A stretch of 14,787 nt of DNA from Eubacterium sp. (GTDB lineage: Bacteria; Bacillota; Clostridia; Oscillospirales; Acutalibacteraceae). The notes below the pieces were generated by a model that saw only the letters and a list, made by a program, of their open reading frames with translations, was not told where the DNA came from and made no database searches. Position numbers and translations under genes: made by a program. The stretch covers positions 1-14,787 of the forward strand of contig JAILGO010000042.1 of the NCBI GenBank assembly GCA_024696725.1, given 5' to 3'. This document shows positions 6,838-14,787 of this stretch, piece after piece. Position 1 is the first letter of the stretch. Each line of letters begins with the position of its first letter.

Positions 6838-8412
6838 ATGAAGAAGTTTACCTTAAGCGGTAATGAGAGCCTCGGTATCGAGTTCGGCTCAACAAGAATA
6901 AAAGCAGTTCTTATCAATTCCGGGTGCGAGGTGCTTGCCTCGGGCGGTTATAACTGGGAAAACCGCCTCGAAGACGGAGTGTGGACCTATCACGCCGACG
7001 AGATTATTACGGGACTTAAAAGCGCTTACGCCGAGCTTAACGAAAACGTAAAAGCCGCGTCGGGCGGATATATAAAAACGCTTTCGGGTATATGCTTCTC
7101 CGCTATGATGCACGGCTATCTTGCATTCGATAAAGACGATAACCTTCTCGTGCCCTTCAGAACCTGGCGTAATACAATAACGGGCGAGGCGGCGTCAAGG
7201 CTTACCGAGCTTTTTGATTTCAATATTCCTCAGCGTTGGAGTATTGCCCATCTCTATCAGGCAATCTTAAACGGAGAGGAGCACGTAAGAGAGATAGCTT
7301 TTTTTACAACTCTCGCAGGTTACGTTCATTATCTCCTTACGGGAGAAAAGGTGCTCGGTATAGGCGACGCGTCGGGTATGTTCCCGATAGACAGCACTAT
7401 TAATAATTATGACGAAGCTATGCTTAACGCCTTTTCGGCGCTTCCCGAGGTGAGCCGCTATCCGTGGGATATAAGAGATATTCTCCCGAAAGCGCTTCCC
7501 GCAGGCGTTGTCGCGGGACGGCTTACAGAGGACGGCGCGGCGCTTCTTGACGAAAGCGGAACGCTTGAAGCGGGAATCCCGCTCTGTCCGCCCGAGGGCG
7601 ACGCGGGAACGGGTATGACCGCCACGAACAGCGTAACGGTAAGAACGGGTAACGTCAGCGCAGGTACTTCTATATTCGCTATGGTCGTACTTGAAAAGTC
7701 TCTTGAAAAGGTTTATGAAGAAATTGATATGGTTACGACCCCGTCCGGTAAGCCCGTAGCTATGGTGCATTGTAATAACTGTTGTACCGACCTCGATTAC
7801 TGGGTGAACGTGCTTTACGACTTCGCAAAGCGCTCGGGCAGCGCGCTTACAAAGCCTGAGGTTTACGACCTGCTCTATAATTCTGCGCTCGAGGGCGAAG
7901 CGGACTGCGGAGGCTTAGTGAATTTCAACTATTTCTCGGGCGAGCCCGTTTCACATACCGAGGACGGAAGACCGCTCTTCGTAAGAGCTCATGGGGCAGG
8001 CTTTACGCTTCCCAACTTTTTCAGGGCTCAGATTTATTCCACGATGGCAACGCTGAAAATCGGTATGAAGATACTTGAAAACGAAAACGTTAAAATAGAT
8101 AAGCTCTACGGTCACGGCGGACTCTTTAAAACTCCCGTCGTCGGTCAGCGCCTTATGGCGGGCGCTGTTAACGCTCCTGTTTCGGTTATGGAAACCGCAG
8201 GCGAGGGCGGCGCATGGGGCGCGGCTGTTCTTGCTCAGTATATGAATAACAGCGGCGCCGAGCTTGAGGATTATCTTAGTAATACCGTATTCAGCGCCTG
8301 TAAAAGCACTACCGAGACTCCCGACAAAAAGGACGTCGAGGGCTTTGAAAAATATATGGAGCTTTACGTTAAAGCGTTAGAAGCCGAAAAGGCAGCTTAC
8401 AGGAATATATAG
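6838..8412 (+). CDS. araB: FGGY-family carbohydrate kinase, probable L-ribulokinase
   Basis: Predicted to phosphorylate L-ribulose to L-ribulose-5-phosphate with ATP in the cytoplasm. The N-terminus GIEFGSTRIKAVLI (13-26) is the first phosphate-binding motif of the ASKHA/FGGY fold. GDAGTG (254-259) carries the likely catalytic base Asp255, NVSAGTS (272-278) is the second phosphate motif, and YGHGGLFKTP (424-433) is the adenosine-side motif. At 524 residues it is shorter than E. coli AraB (about 566) and looks like the AraK-type kinase of Bacteroides and Clostridia, so the substrate is assigned mainly from its position directly before araA and araD; xylulokinase activity cannot be excluded. 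GGGAG (6826-6830) is seven bases before the ATG. It is the first gene of the operon, and the araA start is eight bases beyond its TAG. Confidence 0.85.
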   Translation: MKKFTLSGNESLGIEFGSTRIKAVLINSGCEVLASGGYNWENRLEDGVWTYHADEIITGLKSAYAELNENVKAASGGYIKTLSGICFSAMMHGYLAFDKDDNLLVPFRTWRNTITGEAASRLTELFDFNIPQRWSIAHLYQAILNGEEHVREIAFFTTLAGYVHYLLTGEKVLGIGDASGMFPIDSTINNYDEAMLNAFSALPEVSRYPWDIRDILPKALPAGVVAGRLTEDGAALLDESGTLEAGIPLCPPEGDAGTGMTATNSVTVRTGNVSAGTSIFAMVVLEKSLEKVYEEIDMVTTPSGKPVAMVHCNNCCTDLDYWVNVLYDFAKRSGSALTKPEVYDLLYNSALEGEADCGGLVNFNYFSGEPVSHTEDGRPLFVRAHGAGFTLPNFFRAQIYSTMATLKIGMKILENENVKIDKLYGHGGLFKTPVVGQRLMAGAVNAPVSVMETAGEGGAWGAAVLAQYMNNSGAELEDYLSNTVFSACKSTTETPDKKDVEGFEKYMELYVKALEAEKAAYRNI

Positions 8413-8420
8413 GAGGAGCT

Positions 8421-9893
8421 ATGAGTATTAAGAATTATGAATTCTGGTTTGTTGTGGGAACGCAGTTTCTCTACGGCGAGGATATTTTTGAAACAATCGA
8501 CAGTCACGCAAAGGAAATGGCTGCCGAGTGGAGCAGAGAGCTTCCCTGTAAGGTGGTAGCGAAGCCCTGCGTAAGAACGTCAAAGGGAATACTTGACGTA
8601 ATGCAGGCGGCGAATAACGACGGGAGCTGTGCGGGAGTTATAACCTGGATGCACACCTTCTCACCGTCAAAAATGTGGATTGCGGGCTTTAACGCTCTCG
8701 AAAAGCCCTTCCTTCATGTCAATACACAGTTTAACCGCGATATCCCGTGGAACGAAATTGATATGGACTTTATGAATCTTAACCAGTCCGCCCACGGAGA
8801 CCGCGAGCACGGTTATATTACCGCCCGTATGCGCCTTAACCGTAAGGTTATCGCAGGCTACTGGAAGGATAAGGAATTTCAGCGAAAGATGGGCGTCTGG
8901 ATGCGCGCCGCAGTCGGCGCCTGCGAAAGCCGTAAGCTCCGCGTTCTGCGTATTTCCGACAATATGCGTAACGTTGCCGTAACCGACGGCGATAAAATCG
9001 AGGCGCAGATTAAACTCGGCTGGCAGGTCGACCACTACGGCGTAGGCGATATTATCCGTATGGTTGAGGCAGTAACAGAAGAGGAAATAGACGCTCAGAT
9101 GAAGGAGTATGAGGAGCTCTATACCTTCGATACCGATAATACCGACTCGGTCCGTTATCAGGCAAGGGAAGAGGTCGCGCTTAAAAAATTCCTCGTTAAA
9201 GAGGGCTTCGGCGCGTTCCACACTAACTTTGAGGACTTACAGCAGCTCCGTCAGCTTCCCGGTCTCGCTTCTCAGGACTTAATGCGTCAGGGCTTCGGCT
9301 TCGGCGCAGAGGGCGACTGGAAGGTTGCCGCAATGGCCCGTCTTATGAAACTTATGAGCGAGGGTATGGAAGGCGGAACCGCCTTTATGGAGGACTATAC
9401 TTACCATTTCGAGCCCGGTAATGAAATGCTTCTCGGCTCTCACATGCTCGAGGTCTGCCCGACCATCGCTTCCGAAAAGCCGAAAATTCAGGTTCACCCT
9501 CTCGGCATCGGCGACAGAGAGGACCCTGCGCGTCTTGTCTTTAAGGCACAGACGGGCTGCGCGATTGTTGTAACACTCGTCGATATGGGCGACAGACTTC
9601 GTATGATAGTAAATGACGTCGAGTGTAAGGAGCAGGTAAACGATATGCCTGAACTTCCCGTAGCGGGAGTGCTCTGGAAGCCGCTTCCCGACCTTCAGAC
9701 CTCCGCTGAGGCGTGGATATACAGCGGCGGTGCTCACCACAGCGTTCTCTCATATTCTCTCACCGCCGAACACATGCGCGATTTTGCTGAGATTATGGGA
9801 ATTGAGTTTATACACATAAATAAAAACACCGTTATCGAAGAGCTCCGAAAGGAATTATTCTATAACGACGTTGCATATAAATTAGGGATTTGA
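8421..9893 (+). CDS. araA: L-arabinose isomerase
   Basis: Converts L-arabinose to L-ribulose, a Mn-dependent cytoplasmic reaction. The 490-residue length and sequence are typical of AraA. By comparison with E. coli AraA (Glu306, Glu333, His350, His450) the metal ligands are Glu297 (GFGAEGDW), Glu324 ([11 protein letters not shown]), His341 ([10 protein letters not shown]) and the His439-His440 pair ([10 protein letters not shown]). The N-terminus [13 protein letters not shown] (7-19) and the [13 protein letters not shown] block (75-87) are family hallmarks. AGGAGGAG (8411-8418) overlaps the end of the kinase gene and gives a strong ribosome site. It ends in TGA five bases before the araD ATG. 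Confidence 0.98.
   Translation: MSIKNYEFWFVVGTQFLYGEDIFETIDSHAKEMAAEWSRELPCKVVAKPCVRTSKGILDVMQAANNDGSCAGVITWMHTFSPSKMWIAGFNALEKPFLHVNTQFNRDIPWNEIDMDFMNLNQSAHGDREHGYITARMRLNRKVIAGYWKDKEFQRKMGVWMRAAVGACESRKLRVLRISDNMRNVAVTDGDKIEAQIKLGWQVDHYGVGDIIRMVEAVTEEEIDAQMKEYEELYTFDTDNTDSVRYQAREEVALKKFLVKEGFGAFHTNFEDLQQLRQLPGLASQDLMRQGFGFGAEGDWKVAAMARLMKLMSEGMEGGTAFMEDYTYHFEPGNEMLLGSHMLEVCPTIASEKPKIQVHPLGIGDREDPARLVFKAQTGCAIVVTLVDMGDRLRMIVNDVECKEQVNDMPELPVAGVLWKPLPDLQTSAEAWIYSGGAHHSVLSYSLTAEHMRDFAEIMGIEFIHINKNTVIEELRKELFYNDVAYKLGI
9884..9888 (+). promoter_or_regulatory. Ribosome binding site favouring the ATG 9899 start of araD
   Basis: AGGGA lies ten bases before ATG 9899 but only one base before an in-frame TTG at 9890, which is too close to be used. 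The ATG start also reproduces the family N-terminus MLEELKRRV (E. coli MLEDLKRQV). Confidence 0.7.
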
Positions 9894-9898
9894 AAACT

Positions 9899-10612
9899 AT
9901 GCTTGAAGAATTAAAACGAAGAGTGTTTGAAGCCAATCTGAAGCTTGTTGAATACAACCTTGTAGTGCTTACGTGGGGAAACGTTTCCGCCGTTGACCGC
10001 GAAAGCGGACTCGTCGTAATAAAGCCCTCGGGCGTTCCTTACGGCACTATGACGGCTGACGATATGGTAGTTATGGATTTAAACGGTAATAAGGTTGAGG
10101 GAAGACTTAATCCCTCGTCGGATACCCCGACTCACCTCGAGCTTTACAGACAGTTCAAGGATATCGGCGGTATCGTACATACCCACTCTCCCTGGGCGTG
10201 CTCCTGGGCGCAGGCGGGACGCGATATTCCCGCTTACGGAACTACTCACGCCGATTTCGCGGATTGCGCCGTACCCTGTACAAGAGGTCTGACCTCTGAC
10301 GAGGTTTACGGAGAATATGAGCTTAACACGGGCAGGGTAATCGTTGAGGAATTCAAAAAGCGCTCGCTTGACCCGAAAGAGTGTCCCGCGGTGCTGATTC
10401 ACCGTCACGGACCCTTTACCTGGGGAAAGGACGAAAATAAGGCTGTTGAAAATGCGCTGATACTCGAGGAGGTCGCAAAAATGGCTTACCGCACCGAAAG
10501 CGTTGCGGCGCTGAGCGACGGCTCGGATATAGGTATAGAGGATTATCTTCTCGATAAGCATTATCAGAGAAAGCACGGAAAAAATGCCTATTACGGACAG
10601 GAGGACAAATAA
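9899..10612 (+). CDS. araD: L-ribulose-5-phosphate 4-epimerase
   Basis: Interconverts L-ribulose-5-phosphate and D-xylulose-5-phosphate, the last step that feeds arabinose carbon into the pentose phosphate or phosphoketolase routes. With ATG 9899 the product is 237 residues (E. coli AraD 231) and aligns from the first residue. Class II aldolase family features are the Zn ligands His94 and His96 (GIVHTHSPW) and His170 (IHRHGPF), Asp75 in NPSSDTPTH, the catalytic Asp119 in GTTHADF and the C-terminal YYGQ. These match E. coli His95, His97, His171, Asp76 and Asp120 shifted by one. Its TAA overlaps the ATG of the VanW gene by one base (TAATG), and its last codons contain the ribosome site of that gene. 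Confidence 0.97.
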   Translation: MLEELKRRVFEANLKLVEYNLVVLTWGNVSAVDRESGLVVIKPSGVPYGTMTADDMVVMDLNGNKVEGRLNPSSDTPTHLELYRQFKDIGGIVHTHSPWACSWAQAGRDIPAYGTTHADFADCAVPCTRGLTSDEVYGEYELNTGRVIVEEFKKRSLDPKECPAVLIHRHGPFTWGKDENKAVENALILEEVAKMAYRTESVAALSDGSDIGIEDYLLDKHYQRKHGKNAYYGQEDK

Positions 10613-12282
10613 TGAGAAAAAAAGTAATAACACTTTCTTCGCTGTTTGCGCTTTTAATATGCTGCTTTATCGGCGTTAACGCTTATGCGGACGAGCCGTT
10701 CGATATTTCCGCAGCTGAGGTTAAAACTACCTATGCAAGCTACGATTACCGCTTTAAAGAGATTAAGCCCATCGTAACCGTAACGGTCGTTAAGGAAGGC
10801 GAAAGCGTTAAGCTTGATTCAAAAACGGATTATACCGTTGAGTATTCCGATAATATCAATGCGGGTACCGCTACCGTTACCGTAACGGGAACGGGCGGTT
10901 ATACGGGATGCGCAACGGGTAACTTTACTATCCGACCGCTTAAAATAACCGAAAAGGGCTTTTCGTATACAAATACCGTTAAAGCGTACCCCGGTTCAGC
11001 TCCGCAGTATTCGGTTCAGTATAAGAAAACGGAGCTTGCGCTTGATACCGATTATACCGTTACCTCGACCGGCTACGATAAATGCGGCTATAAGGTCGCT
11101 GAGGTTAAAATTAAGGGAATCGGTAATTTCAGGGGAACAAAAACGATTAAAGCAAGCGTTTATCCCGACAGGGTAACGGGCATTAAATATAAGAAAACCG
11201 GCGCGTCCGAAATAAAATTCAAGTGGAAATCCCTTGAAAACGAGGGAATTAAGAATTACAGGATTTACCTCGTCGATAAAAAGGGTAAGGTAATAAAAAC
11301 CTTTAAGGACGTTAAGACTAACAGCGCCGTTCTCTCCGACCTTGAGAGAGGAAAGGTATATAACTTTAAAATCAGAGCGTACGTCACTAAAAACGGAAAA
11401 ACGCTTTACAGCGATTTCAGTAAAAAGGTTTCCTGCTTTACAAGGCCCGAAAAGGTTACGCTTAATTACGCCTGCCGCGGCGCTAAGTATAAAATCAACG
11501 CAGGCTGGGACGAAATCTCCTGCTCGGGTTATCAGATTAAATATTCAACCGATAAGAAGTTTAAGAAAAACGTAAAATACGCCTATGCGGGAAGCTTAAA
11601 GACCTCTAAGAAAATAAAGGTCAAAAAAGCCGGTAAGCCCTACTACGTAAAAATCAGGGCTTATACGAAGTTCAACGGAGAAAAGAAGTTCGGTAAGTGG
11701 AGCAGAAAGTTCACTACCGAGTTCGGCAAGCTCTATGAGTATTATTCAACCTACTATGTAAATAATCCGAATAGAACTACTAACCTTAAGCTTGCGTGTA
11801 AGGCTATCGACGGTACTATTATTTATCCCGGCGAAACCTTCTCGTTTAACGAGGTCGTAGGTATCCGTACCGCAAGCAAGGGCTATAAGCCCGCTCCGAT
11901 TTTTACGGGTACTACGGGACATGAGGACGGCGTCGGCGGCGGAGTATGTCAGGTAGCAAGCACTATGTTTAACGCAGCGCTTTACTGTAATTTCGCTATC
12001 GTAGAAAGACATCAGCATTCCCAGAGAGTCGTCTACTGTCCGCTCGGACGCGACGCTGCTATTTTCTGGGGAAGCGAGGACTTTAAGTTCAGAAATACGA
12101 GCGACTTCCCGATTAGAATCAATATGATTTGCGAGGGCGGAAAGCTTACCTGTAAGATTTACACTAACGGATATAAGAAACCGCCTAAAGTAAAGCTTGA
12201 GGTGGACAGAAGCGGAAATCACTTTACGCTTCACCGATACGTTAACGGAAAATCAAACTATACAACAAGGTCAACGTATTAA
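10612..12282 (+). CDS. Secreted VanW-domain protein with Ig-like and two Lys-rich Fn3-like domains
   Basis: The 556-residue product starts with a signal peptide (1-26, ending NAYA). Two Ig/MBG-like beta domains follow (about 30-108, with NAGTATVTVTGTGGYTG, and 110-182). Then come two Lys-rich Fn3-like modules (about 185-276 and 279-369, each with an F/V-K-I-R-A-Y core) and a VanW domain (about 388-510) with YPGETFSFNEVVG, GGGVCQVASTMFNAAL (443-458, Cys446) and ERHQHSQRVVY. VanW proteins occur in some vancomycin-resistance clusters and very widely in Gram-positive surface proteins; their biochemical role is not established. No other van gene is here, so this is not a resistance call. AGGAGGA (10599-10605) inside araD precedes the ATG, and the one-base overlap suggests translational coupling to arabinose catabolism. 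A terminator starts right after the stop. Confidence 0.92.
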   Translation: MRKKVITLSSLFALLICCFIGVNAYADEPFDISAAEVKTTYASYDYRFKEIKPIVTVTVVKEGESVKLDSKTDYTVEYSDNINAGTATVTVTGTGGYTGCATGNFTIRPLKITEKGFSYTNTVKAYPGSAPQYSVQYKKTELALDTDYTVTSTGYDKCGYKVAEVKIKGIGNFRGTKTIKASVYPDRVTGIKYKKTGASEIKFKWKSLENEGIKNYRIYLVDKKGKVIKTFKDVKTNSAVLSDLERGKVYNFKIRAYVTKNGKTLYSDFSKKVSCFTRPEKVTLNYACRGAKYKINAGWDEISCSGYQIKYSTDKKFKKNVKYAYAGSLKTSKKIKVKKAGKPYYVKIRAYTKFNGEKKFGKWSRKFTTEFGKLYEYYSTYYVNNPNRTTNLKLACKAIDGTIIYPGETFSFNEVVGIRTASKGYKPAPIFTGTTGHEDGVGGGVCQVASTMFNAALYCNFAIVERHQHSQRVVYCPLGRDAAIFWGSEDFKFRNTSDFPIRINMICEGGKLTCKIYTNGYKKPPKVKLEVDRSGNHFTLHRYVNGKSNYTTRSTY

Positions 12283-12310
12283 AAAAGGGAGAGCGCAAGC
12301 TCTCCTTTTT
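12283..12310. terminator. Bidirectional rho-independent terminator
   Basis: A 12-bp stem with one G-T pair (12283-12294 with 12299-12310) encloses a GCAA (GNRA) tetraloop. The plus side ends in TTTTT. On the minus strand the hairpin is followed by TTTTTT and begins within the TAA of the NERD gene. It serves convergent stops at 12282 and 12309. Confidence 0.93.
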
Positions 12311-13043
12311 ATTTCGTAAGTAAGTCTATAATCCTGTTTACCGTGCTGCCGTCGAGTACCGCCTCTCTGCGCGTTATGTAATTAATCAGCTCACGGGTTT
12401 CTCCGCTTGTGAGAACGGGAACGTCCCCGTCTCCCGATATTTTAAGAACCGTTTCGGGATTTACAAAATATACCGCGCATTCAACGTCGCAGCGGATTCC
12501 GTTTGCTCTTAAAAGCTTAGCGAGCCGGTATCTGTGAGTGCCTACCTGCTTAACGGGGGAGTGAAAAATGCTCTCGTGCTCTATATTATATCGGTCGGTC
12601 TTTACCTTTTCCCAGCTCTTTTCGTCGTAGTCTCCGTAAACCGTGCCTTTCATATTTTTAACCTCAATGATAAAAACGCCCGTTCTTCCGACTACGATAT
12701 TATCGGTTTCGCTCGTTTCGCCGTTATACCTTATAACCGCGTTCTGAATAACCGTGTATCCGTCGGGAAGATATTTTTCAAGTATAAAGCCTGCACGGCG
12801 CTCTCCCTTGTTTCCGTAGCTTTTTATCTCTGCGTTTTCTTTTAACCTTCCTGCCGATGCGTAAAGAACGGCAATTCCGATAATAAGAGATAACGCTCCC
12901 GCGGCGAGCGCAATAAACGACCCGTTTGTAAAAAACACTATCCCAAGAATAACGGAAGCGATAATCATTACAGCTCCCGCTCCTAATCCCGAGCCGCCGC
13001 CCGGACTGTGAGCGCCGCCGTTTTTTTGAATAATATCTGCCAT
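12309..13043 (-). CDS. Membrane-anchored NERD (nuclease-related) domain protein
   Basis: The 244-residue product has a short Gly-rich cytoplasmic start (9-24), two membrane helices (about 22-39 and 41-62) and a NERD domain (about 78-180). NERD features seen are GNKGERRAGFILEKYL (77-92), ETDNIVV with Asp114, and FIIEVKNMKG with Glu127 and Lys129, the D...ExK pattern of the PD-(D/E)xK nuclease fold, followed by PVKQVGTHRYRLAKLL (163-178). The family is predicted, not generally proven, to act on nucleic acid. The catalytic-type residues are intact here. AGAGGT (13054-13049) is five bases before the ATG. It sits 33 bases behind the ABC transporter gene, so they are probably co-transcribed. Whether the domain faces the cytoplasm is inferred from the hairpin-like pair of helices. 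Confidence 0.88.
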   Translation of the reverse strand: MADIIQKNGGAHSPGGGSGLGAGAVMIIASVILGIVFFTNGSFIALAAGALSLIIGIAVLYASAGRLKENAEIKSYGNKGERRAGFILEKYLPDGYTVIQNAVIRYNGETSETDNIVVGRTGVFIIEVKNMKGTVYGDYDEKSWEKVKTDRYNIEHESIFHSPVKQVGTHRYRLAKLLRANGIRCDVECAVYFVNPETVLKISGDGDVPVLTSGETRELINYITRREAVLDGSTVNRIIDLLTK

Positions 13044-13059
13044 TTTATACCTCTAAGTC

Positions 13060-13075
13060 TAACGGGGAGCCGTTA
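13060..13075 (-). other. Small hairpin between the ABC and NERD genes
   Basis: A 6-bp inverted repeat, TAACGG-GGAG-CCGTTA, fills most of the 33-base gap. There is no T run after it on the minus strand, so it is not a standard terminator. It might affect mRNA processing or mean nothing. Confidence 0.3.
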
Positions 13076-13076
13076 T

Positions 13077-14787
13077 TCAGTCCTCTCTGAACTGTAATTC
13101 GTAAAGCTCGCGGTAAAGTCCGTTAAGCTCCATTAATTCCCCGTGCGTTCCTTTTTCGGTTATCCTTCCGTCAGTTACTACCGCGATTGTATCGGCGTTT
13201 CTGATAGTTGAAAGACGGTGAGCTACTACAAGAGTCGTCCTGCCTTTACACAGCTCGTCGAGCGCCTGCTGAATTAAAACCTCGGTCGTGTTGTCGAGAG
13301 CGCTCGTCGCCTCGTCGAGTATAAGTATAGCGGGATTCTTAAGGAAAACGCGCGCTATCGAAACTCTCTGCTTCTGTCCGCCCGAAAGCCTTATTCCGCG
13401 TTCGCCTATTTCCGTGTCGTACCCGTCGGGAAGGCTCGTTACGAAGTCGTGAAGGTTTGCACTTTTTGCCGCCTCAATAACCGCCTCGTCGCTTGCGTCA
13501 AGACATCCGTATTTAATGTTGTCGCGTATCGTTCCCGAAAAGAGAAATACGTCCTGCTGAACTATTCCTATATTGCGGCGTACCGAGTCCATTGTAAGCG
13601 ACCTGATATCCTTCCCGTCAATAAGAATAGCGCCGTTTCCGTCATCAAGCTTATAGAAATTCGGTATAAGGTGACATATAGTCGTTTTACCTCCGCCGGA
13701 CGGACCTACGAGCGCGATTTTCGTACCCTTCGGTATCTTAAGCGAAACATGGTCAAGAACGCCCTCCTCCTCGTTTTCCGTGTAGGAGAAGCATACGTCG
13801 CAAAGCTCAATATCTCCTCTCGCCGTGCCTAAATCAACGGCGTCGGGCGCGTCCTTTTCCTCGGGTATATCCATAATCTCAATAAATCTCTTAAAACCCG
13901 TAGCGCCGTTCTGCCATTGCTCCGTAAAGTTAACGAGGGTCTGAACAGGAGATATGAAAAGGTTTACCGAAACGATAAACGTCGAGTATTCGCCGAAATT
14001 GATTTTTCCGTTATATAGGAAAATACCGCCCGCGATAAGAATAATAACGTTAAATACGTCGGTAACGAACGAGGTCGTAGAGAAGAATTTCCCCATAGCC
14101 TTGTAAGAGTGAGCCGAGGCGTCGACGAACATTTTGTTTCCCTTTTCGAATTTTTCCTGCTCCTTATCGGCGTTGGTATACGCTTTGGTAACGCGGATAC
14201 CCGTAATAGAGCTTTCAAGCGCCGCGTTTATTACCGCGTTGCTTTTACGCCTCTCGGTAAAAGCGTCGCGCATCTTTTTTCTGTAATGTCTTGAAACTAT
14301 TACAAGAAACGGAACGCACGCGAATATTATAAGCGTAAGCCATACGTTGATTGTACAAAGATAGCCGAAGCTCAGTATAATCATTATCGAGCTTGTAAGA
14401 AGGTTTTCGGGACCGTGGTGAGCAAGCTCGCTTACTTCGAAAAGGTCGTTGGTCATTCTCGTCATAATCGAGCCCGTCTCGTGATTGTCGAAAAACGAAA
14501 ACGGAAGCCGCTCAAGATGGCGGAAAAGCTCGCTTCTCATCTGCGCCTGCATTCTTGTACCTACTATATGGCCCTGGTACTGAACGAAATAGCGTAGAAG
14601 CATTCTTACTATGTAAAGCGCTAAAACGCCCGCGCCCGCGACAATAATAGCGTTGTATTTTTTGTTCGGAATATAATCGTTGAGCATCCTGTTAGTCATA
14701 ACGGGATAAACCATTCCGAGAAGTGAAATCATTACCGAAGCCGCCATATCCGCTGAAAACAGCAGAAGGTGAGGCTTGTAATAAGAA
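13077..14787 (-). CDS. ABC transporter half-exporter (fused membrane and ATPase domains), 5' end outside the window
   Basis: The reading frame continues upstream of the ATG at 14747 to the window edge (visible extra residues SYYKPHLLLFSAD, usual near the start of such exporters), so the true start lies beyond 14787. Counting from that ATG, the type-1 exporter membrane domain covers about 1-290 and the ATPase about 312-550. The ATPase has Walker A GPSGGGKT (348-355), Q-loop Gln397-Gln398, signature LSGGQKQR (454-461), Walker B LILDE (Asp478, catalytic-base Glu479), D-loop SALD and H-loop His510. All parts for ATP hydrolysis are present. Substrate unknown: this class includes lipid, peptide and drug exporters. 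It would work as a dimer, with itself or with a partner encoded upstream. The stop is TGA, followed 33 bases later by the NERD gene. Confidence 0.95.
   Translation of the reverse strand, partial: SYYKPHLLLFSADMAASVMISLLGMVYPVMTNRMLNDYIPNKKYNAIIVAGAGVLALYIVRMLLRYFVQYQGHIVGTRMQAQMRSELFRHLERLPFSFFDNHETGSIMTRMTNDLFEVSELAHHGPENLLTSSIMIILSFGYLCTINVWLTLIIFACVPFLVIVSRHYRKKMRDAFTERRKSNAVINAALESSITGIRVTKAYTNADKEQEKFEKGNKMFVDASAHSYKAMGKFFSTTSFVTDVFNVIILIAGGIFLYNGKINFGEYSTFIVSVNLFISPVQTLVNFTEQWQNGATGFKRFIEIMDIPEEKDAPDAVDLGTARGDIELCDVCFSYTENEEEGVLDHVSLKIPKGTKIALVGPSGGGKTTICHLIPNFYKLDDGNGAILIDGKDIRSLTMDSVRRNIGIVQQDVFLFSGTIRDNIKYGCLDASDEAVIEAAKSANLHDFVTSLPDGYDTEIGERGIRLSGGQKQRVSIARVFLKNPAILILDEATSALDNTTEVLIQQALDELCKGRTTLVVAHRLSTIRNADTIAVVTDGRITEKGTHGELMELNGLYRELYELQFRED

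Noticed and set aside
8667..9221. Long antisense frames opposite araA, araD and araB (also 10079-10633 and 7267-7770)
   Set aside because: They lie wholly inside strongly conserved genes, have no ribosome sites or recognisable domains, and arise from codon bias on the coding strand.
9890..9898. TTG 9890 as the araD start
   Set aside because: The ribosome site would be only one base away, and the AraD family N-terminus begins at ATG 9899.
10612..12282. Vancomycin resistance gene
   Set aside because: VanW domains are widespread in Gram-positive surface proteins. No vanHAX, vanRS or vanY genes are in the window, and this copy carries Ig-like and Fn3-like domains.
14745..14747. ATG 14747 as the true start of the ABC transporter
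   Set aside because: The frame stays open to the window edge with residues typical of this family's N-terminus, and no ribosome site precedes the ATG.

Overview
The window looks like a piece of a Gram-positive Clostridia chromosome, probably a gut Oscillospiraceae/Ruminococcus-type bacterium. This is inferred from AGGAGG-type ribosome binding sites, a VanW-domain protein, a BspA-like repeat protein, Lys-rich fibronectin-like C-termini, and an araB-araA-araD gene order with a short (524-residue) FGGY kinase. No taxonomic search was possible. There are no RNA genes, CRISPR arrays, insertion sequences or phage genes that I can see. Coding density is high and no gene-free stretch exceeds 300 bases.

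Layout. (1) Positions 1-1008, plus strand: the 3' end of a secreted repeat protein with the tail of a BspA-like leucine-rich repeat, five 120-bp tandem repeats and a Lys-rich Fn3-like end. An in-frame TGA interrupts it in the first repeat. (2) 1057-2043, minus strand: a lipoprotein with a very good sigma-A-type promoter and a TTG start, converging on gene 1 at a shared bidirectional terminator. (3) 2214-2744, plus: a small multi-pass membrane protein. (4) 2830-6718, plus: an 11-codon mini-ORF, then a 1278-residue secreted subtilisin-like (S8) protease with a ~210-residue insertion inside its catalytic domain and a propeller/InlB-like/Fn3-like tail, closed by a UUCG-loop terminator. (5) 6838-12282, plus: an operon of L-ribulokinase, L-arabinose isomerase, L-ribulose-5-phosphate 4-epimerase and, overlapping by one base, a secreted VanW-domain protein. 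A GCAA-loop bidirectional terminator ends it. (6) 12309-14787, minus: a membrane-anchored NERD protein preceded by an ABC exporter half-transporter that runs off the window.

How the genes work together. AraB, AraA and AraD convert L-arabinose to D-xylulose-5-phosphate for the pentose phosphate/phosphoketolase routes. No arabinose transporter, regulator or arabinosidase is in the window. Three proteins (the repeat protein, the protease and the VanW protein) share a Lys-rich Fn3-like module, which points to a common mode of association with the cell surface.

I did not find a clear new defence or mobile system. The points most worth a second look are the nonsense codon in the repeat gene, the remodelled S8 catalytic domain, the coupling of the VanW protein to arabinose catabolism, and the shared Lys-rich module.
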